A stretch of 22,500 nucleotides of DNA, taken from Eimeria necatrix. Its lineage: Eukaryota; Apicomplexa; Conoidasida; Eucoccidiorida; Eimeriidae. The stretch covers positions 1 to 22,500 of the forward strand of contig NW_013653497.1 in NCBI RefSeq assembly GCF_000499385.1, given 5' to 3'. The translations under genes were made by a program, and so were the position numbers. Under the pieces are notes generated by a model that was not told the origin of the DNA, did no database searches, and was given only the letters and a program-made list of their open reading frames with translations. Positions 20,921 to 22,500 of the stretch are shown here, piece by piece (the stretch's first letter is position 1; the number at the start of each line of letters is the position of its first letter).

Positions 20921-21229
20921 GAAGCTGCAGATACACCTGAAGTTGTGCATACACCTCAAGCTGCAGATACACCCGAAGTTGTGCATACACCTGAAGCTGC
21001 AGATACACCTCAAGCTGTACATACACCTGAAGCTGTAGATACACCTGAAGCTGCAGATACACCTGAAGTTGTGCATACACCTGAAGTTGTAGAAGATATA
21101 CCTGAAGCTGCAGATACACCTGAAGCTGTACATACACCCGAAGCTGTAGATACACCTGAAGCTGTACATACACCTGAAGGTGTACATACACCTAAAGTTG
21201 CGGATACACCTGGAGCTGCAGATACACCT
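20921..21229. repeat. 18-bp minisatellite downstream of the separase stop, 17 units
   Basis: Seventeen units of the type GAAGCTGCAGATACACCT or GAAGTTGTGCATACACCT, all 18 bp except one of 21 bp (around 21085). The array starts 21 bp after the separase TAG. Because the unit is a multiple of three and lacks stops, the array is open on both strands; on the plus strand it reads as PEAADT/PEVVHT hexapeptides to a TAA at about 21251, but that frame has no ATG. It is most simply 3'-untranslated or intergenic DNA. Confidence 0.92.
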
Positions 21230-21363
21230 GAACTGCAAGAAGGTGTCAAATAAGTTTTTTTTTGTTTTAAAAGACCCATCTCTGACGCCTTGAGGTGTAC
21301 ATACACCCTGGCTGCTGCTTGCATGCGCATATAAGGGAGTTTTTAGACTATTTTGCTGCTGTC

Positions 21364-21413
21364 TGTACACCTGAAGAGCTGCCTGTACACCTGAATAAGT
21401 GCCTGTACACCTC
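21364..21413. repeat. 20-bp tandem repeat, 2.5 copies
   Basis: TGTACACCTGAAGAGCTGCC is followed by TGTACACCTGAATAAGTGCC and a partial third copy, TGTACACCTC. The TGTACACCTGAA core is shared with the 18-bp array about 135 bp upstream, so the two arrays probably have a common origin. Confidence 0.8.
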
Positions 21414-21550
21414 AGGCGCTGCTGCTGCTGCCGACTCGGTGAGTTTCCGTTTAGTTGATTTAAATTGAAGGAAACTGCAAAGTGCAGCTGCCACTGCAGC
21501 AGGCAGCAGATCCTGTAGCAGCAGCAGCAGCAGCAGCAGCAGCAGCTACC

Positions 21551-21893
21551 TGCGCCTAGTTGCAGCTAGCTGCAGTGCGTTGCGGCTGCGGCTGCAGCTA
21601 GCTGCTACTAGCTGCGGCTAGTCGCAGCTACTTCGGACCGTGGCGGCAGCTAGCTGCAGCTTGCTTCAACTAGCTGCAGCTAGCTGCAGCTTGCTGCCAT
21701 CAGCCGTAGCTTGCTGCGGCTAGTTCAGGTGAGCCGCAGCTAGCTGCTGCAGCTAGCTGCTGCAGCTAGCAGCTAGCTGATTGGCTCAGCAGCCTGCTGC
21801 AGCAAGCTGCCGTTTGTTGTCGCTAGCTGCAACTAGCTGCAGCTGGCCGCAGCTAGCTGCTCCGAACTGCAGCAAGCAGTCGCTAGCTAGTGG
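21551..21893. repeat. Degenerate palindromic decamer block (GCAGCTAGCT type)
   Basis: About 340 bp made largely of variants of GCAGCTAGCT, with some 20 AGCTAGC/GCTAGCT-like cores. AGCTAGCT and TGCAGCTAGCTGCA are exact palindromes, so single strands of this block could fold in many registers. No open frame of interest runs through it on the plus strand. It differs in kind from the CAG tracts and from the upstream minisatellite. Confidence 0.85.
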
Positions 21894-22044
21894 CATGTTT
21901 GCTGCTGCAGCAGCAGTTTCCATGAGTGTCTGCTGCTTCTCTATTTGCTGCAGCGGCGCGGCCCCTTTGCTGCAGCAGCTGCAGCCCCAAACTGGCCCGG
22001 AATTGAATTTGTAGGGCCCAACAGCCCTTCTTGGTTTCGTGGCT

Positions 22045-22110
<66 letters not shown>
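22045..22110. repeat. (CAG)22, longest pure triplet tract in the window
   Basis: Twenty-two uninterrupted CAG triplets. A plus-strand frame (from about 21945, no ATG) reads it as polyalanine, followed by VEAQCAMRRQLRH and a TAA at about 22152. On the minus strand it gives polyleucine. With no ATG and no known domain on either strand, I do not call a gene here. Confidence 0.92.
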
Positions 22111-22111
<1 letters not shown>

Positions 22112-22344
22112 TGTTGAGGCTCAATGCGCAATGCGCAGGCAACTACGGCATTAAGGGGCTCTTAATGAATAAAAATTAATTATTTATTTAAAAATAAATT
22201 ATTTAATTTGCTCAGAGAGATGGCTGGGGGCTCCCGCCACGCAGACACAGACAAACACCAACCCCCCTGCTGCTGCTGCTGCAGCAGGGCGCTGCAGCAA
22301 AGCTACACTTTGCAGTTAAGGCAAATTTAATATTTTATTTTAGT
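22111..22344. other. Intergenic stretch with AT-rich patch and a 36-codon open frame
   Basis: Positions 22162-22209 are almost pure A/T (AATAAAAATTAATTATTTAT and on), an imperfect inverted repeat whose outer arms AAATTAA and TTAATTT pair. An ATG at 22220 opens a plus-strand frame, MAGGSRHADTDKH..., ending in TAA at 22328-22330; it is too short and featureless to call. AATAAA-like strings occur on both strands, fitting a region between convergent transcription units. Confidence 0.45.
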
Positions 22345-22396
22345 TTAATATATTTCAAGTTCAGCTGCAGCATTTGGTGCCTCTTTCGACCCAACG

Positions 22397-22427
<31 letters not shown>

Positions 22428-22500
22428 CAGCCAAAGACACACCAGCCGCATCGGCAGCAGCAAAAGTACCTGCAGCAGCAGCAGCAGCAGCAGCAGTAGC
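22345..22500 (-). CDS. Possible 3' end of a leftward alanine-rich gene, partial
   Basis: On the minus strand a frame enters from the right edge and runs 51 codons to a TAA at 22347-22345. It contains two alanine runs separated by GTFAAADAAGVSLAAT and ends VGSKEAPNAAAELEIY. A non-repetitive charged tail followed by AT-rich sequence with an AATAAA-like string on that strand is what a real C-terminus looks like, and it would place this gene tail-to-tail with separase. The plus strand is equally open here (SAAAFGASFDPTAAV...), so the strand is not certain. No domain is visible and no function can be given. Confidence 0.27.

Noticed and set aside
20831..21253. Hexapeptide-repeat protein (PEAADT/PEVVHT) after the separase stop
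   Set aside because: There is no ATG in this frame, the array is open on both strands because its unit is a multiple of three, and separase normally ends near the AYGLP motif.

Overview
This window looks like nuclear DNA of a coccidian apicomplexan, most probably Eimeria. The reason is the very high density of uninterrupted CAG/CTG triplet tracts inside long open frames, where they are read as runs of alanine, glutamine and serine. This is the known hallmark of repeat-rich segments of Eimeria genomes. The species cannot be told from the sequence.

Layout. Positions 1-142 are very GC-rich and probably hold the start of a leftward gene that runs off the window. Positions 143 to about 5,540 carry no gene I can support: the first kilobase is GC-rich, the rest is more AT-rich and free of triplet repeats. 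At about 5.5 kb the composition changes abruptly and triplet repeats dominate to the end. From 5,601 to 20,900 on the plus strand lies one giant gene. Its C-terminus is clearly separase (cysteine protease of clan CD, family C50), the enzyme that cuts cohesin at anaphase. A five-exon model (5601-7138, 7516-11391, 11674-19820, 20058-20358, 20609-20900) adds up to an exact number of codons, about 4,717 residues. The last two introns are well supported because splicing restores the family's conserved motifs across each junction; the first two are less certain.

The catalytic domain is recognised in pieces: LPVEGLGLL, INPSGELLRT, W-RGAVNRPPR, the histidine motif YCGHQGGEQF, the cysteine motif LLCGCSS, AGCP...GNLWAVTD and the terminal AYGLP. 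Between these islands lie long repeat insertions. Two introns in this domain contain CTG tracts on the coding strand, whereas most exon tracts are CAG. One of these introns has no stop and keeps frame, so naive translation reads it as a leucine-rich insert.

Downstream of the separase stop come, in order, an 18-bp minisatellite, a short 20-bp tandem repeat, a block of degenerate palindromic AGCTAGCTGC-type decamers, an uninterrupted (CAG)22 tract, and an AT-rich patch. At the right edge there may be the 3' end of a convergent leftward gene. No tRNA, rRNA, CRISPR, transposase or reverse transcriptase was found.
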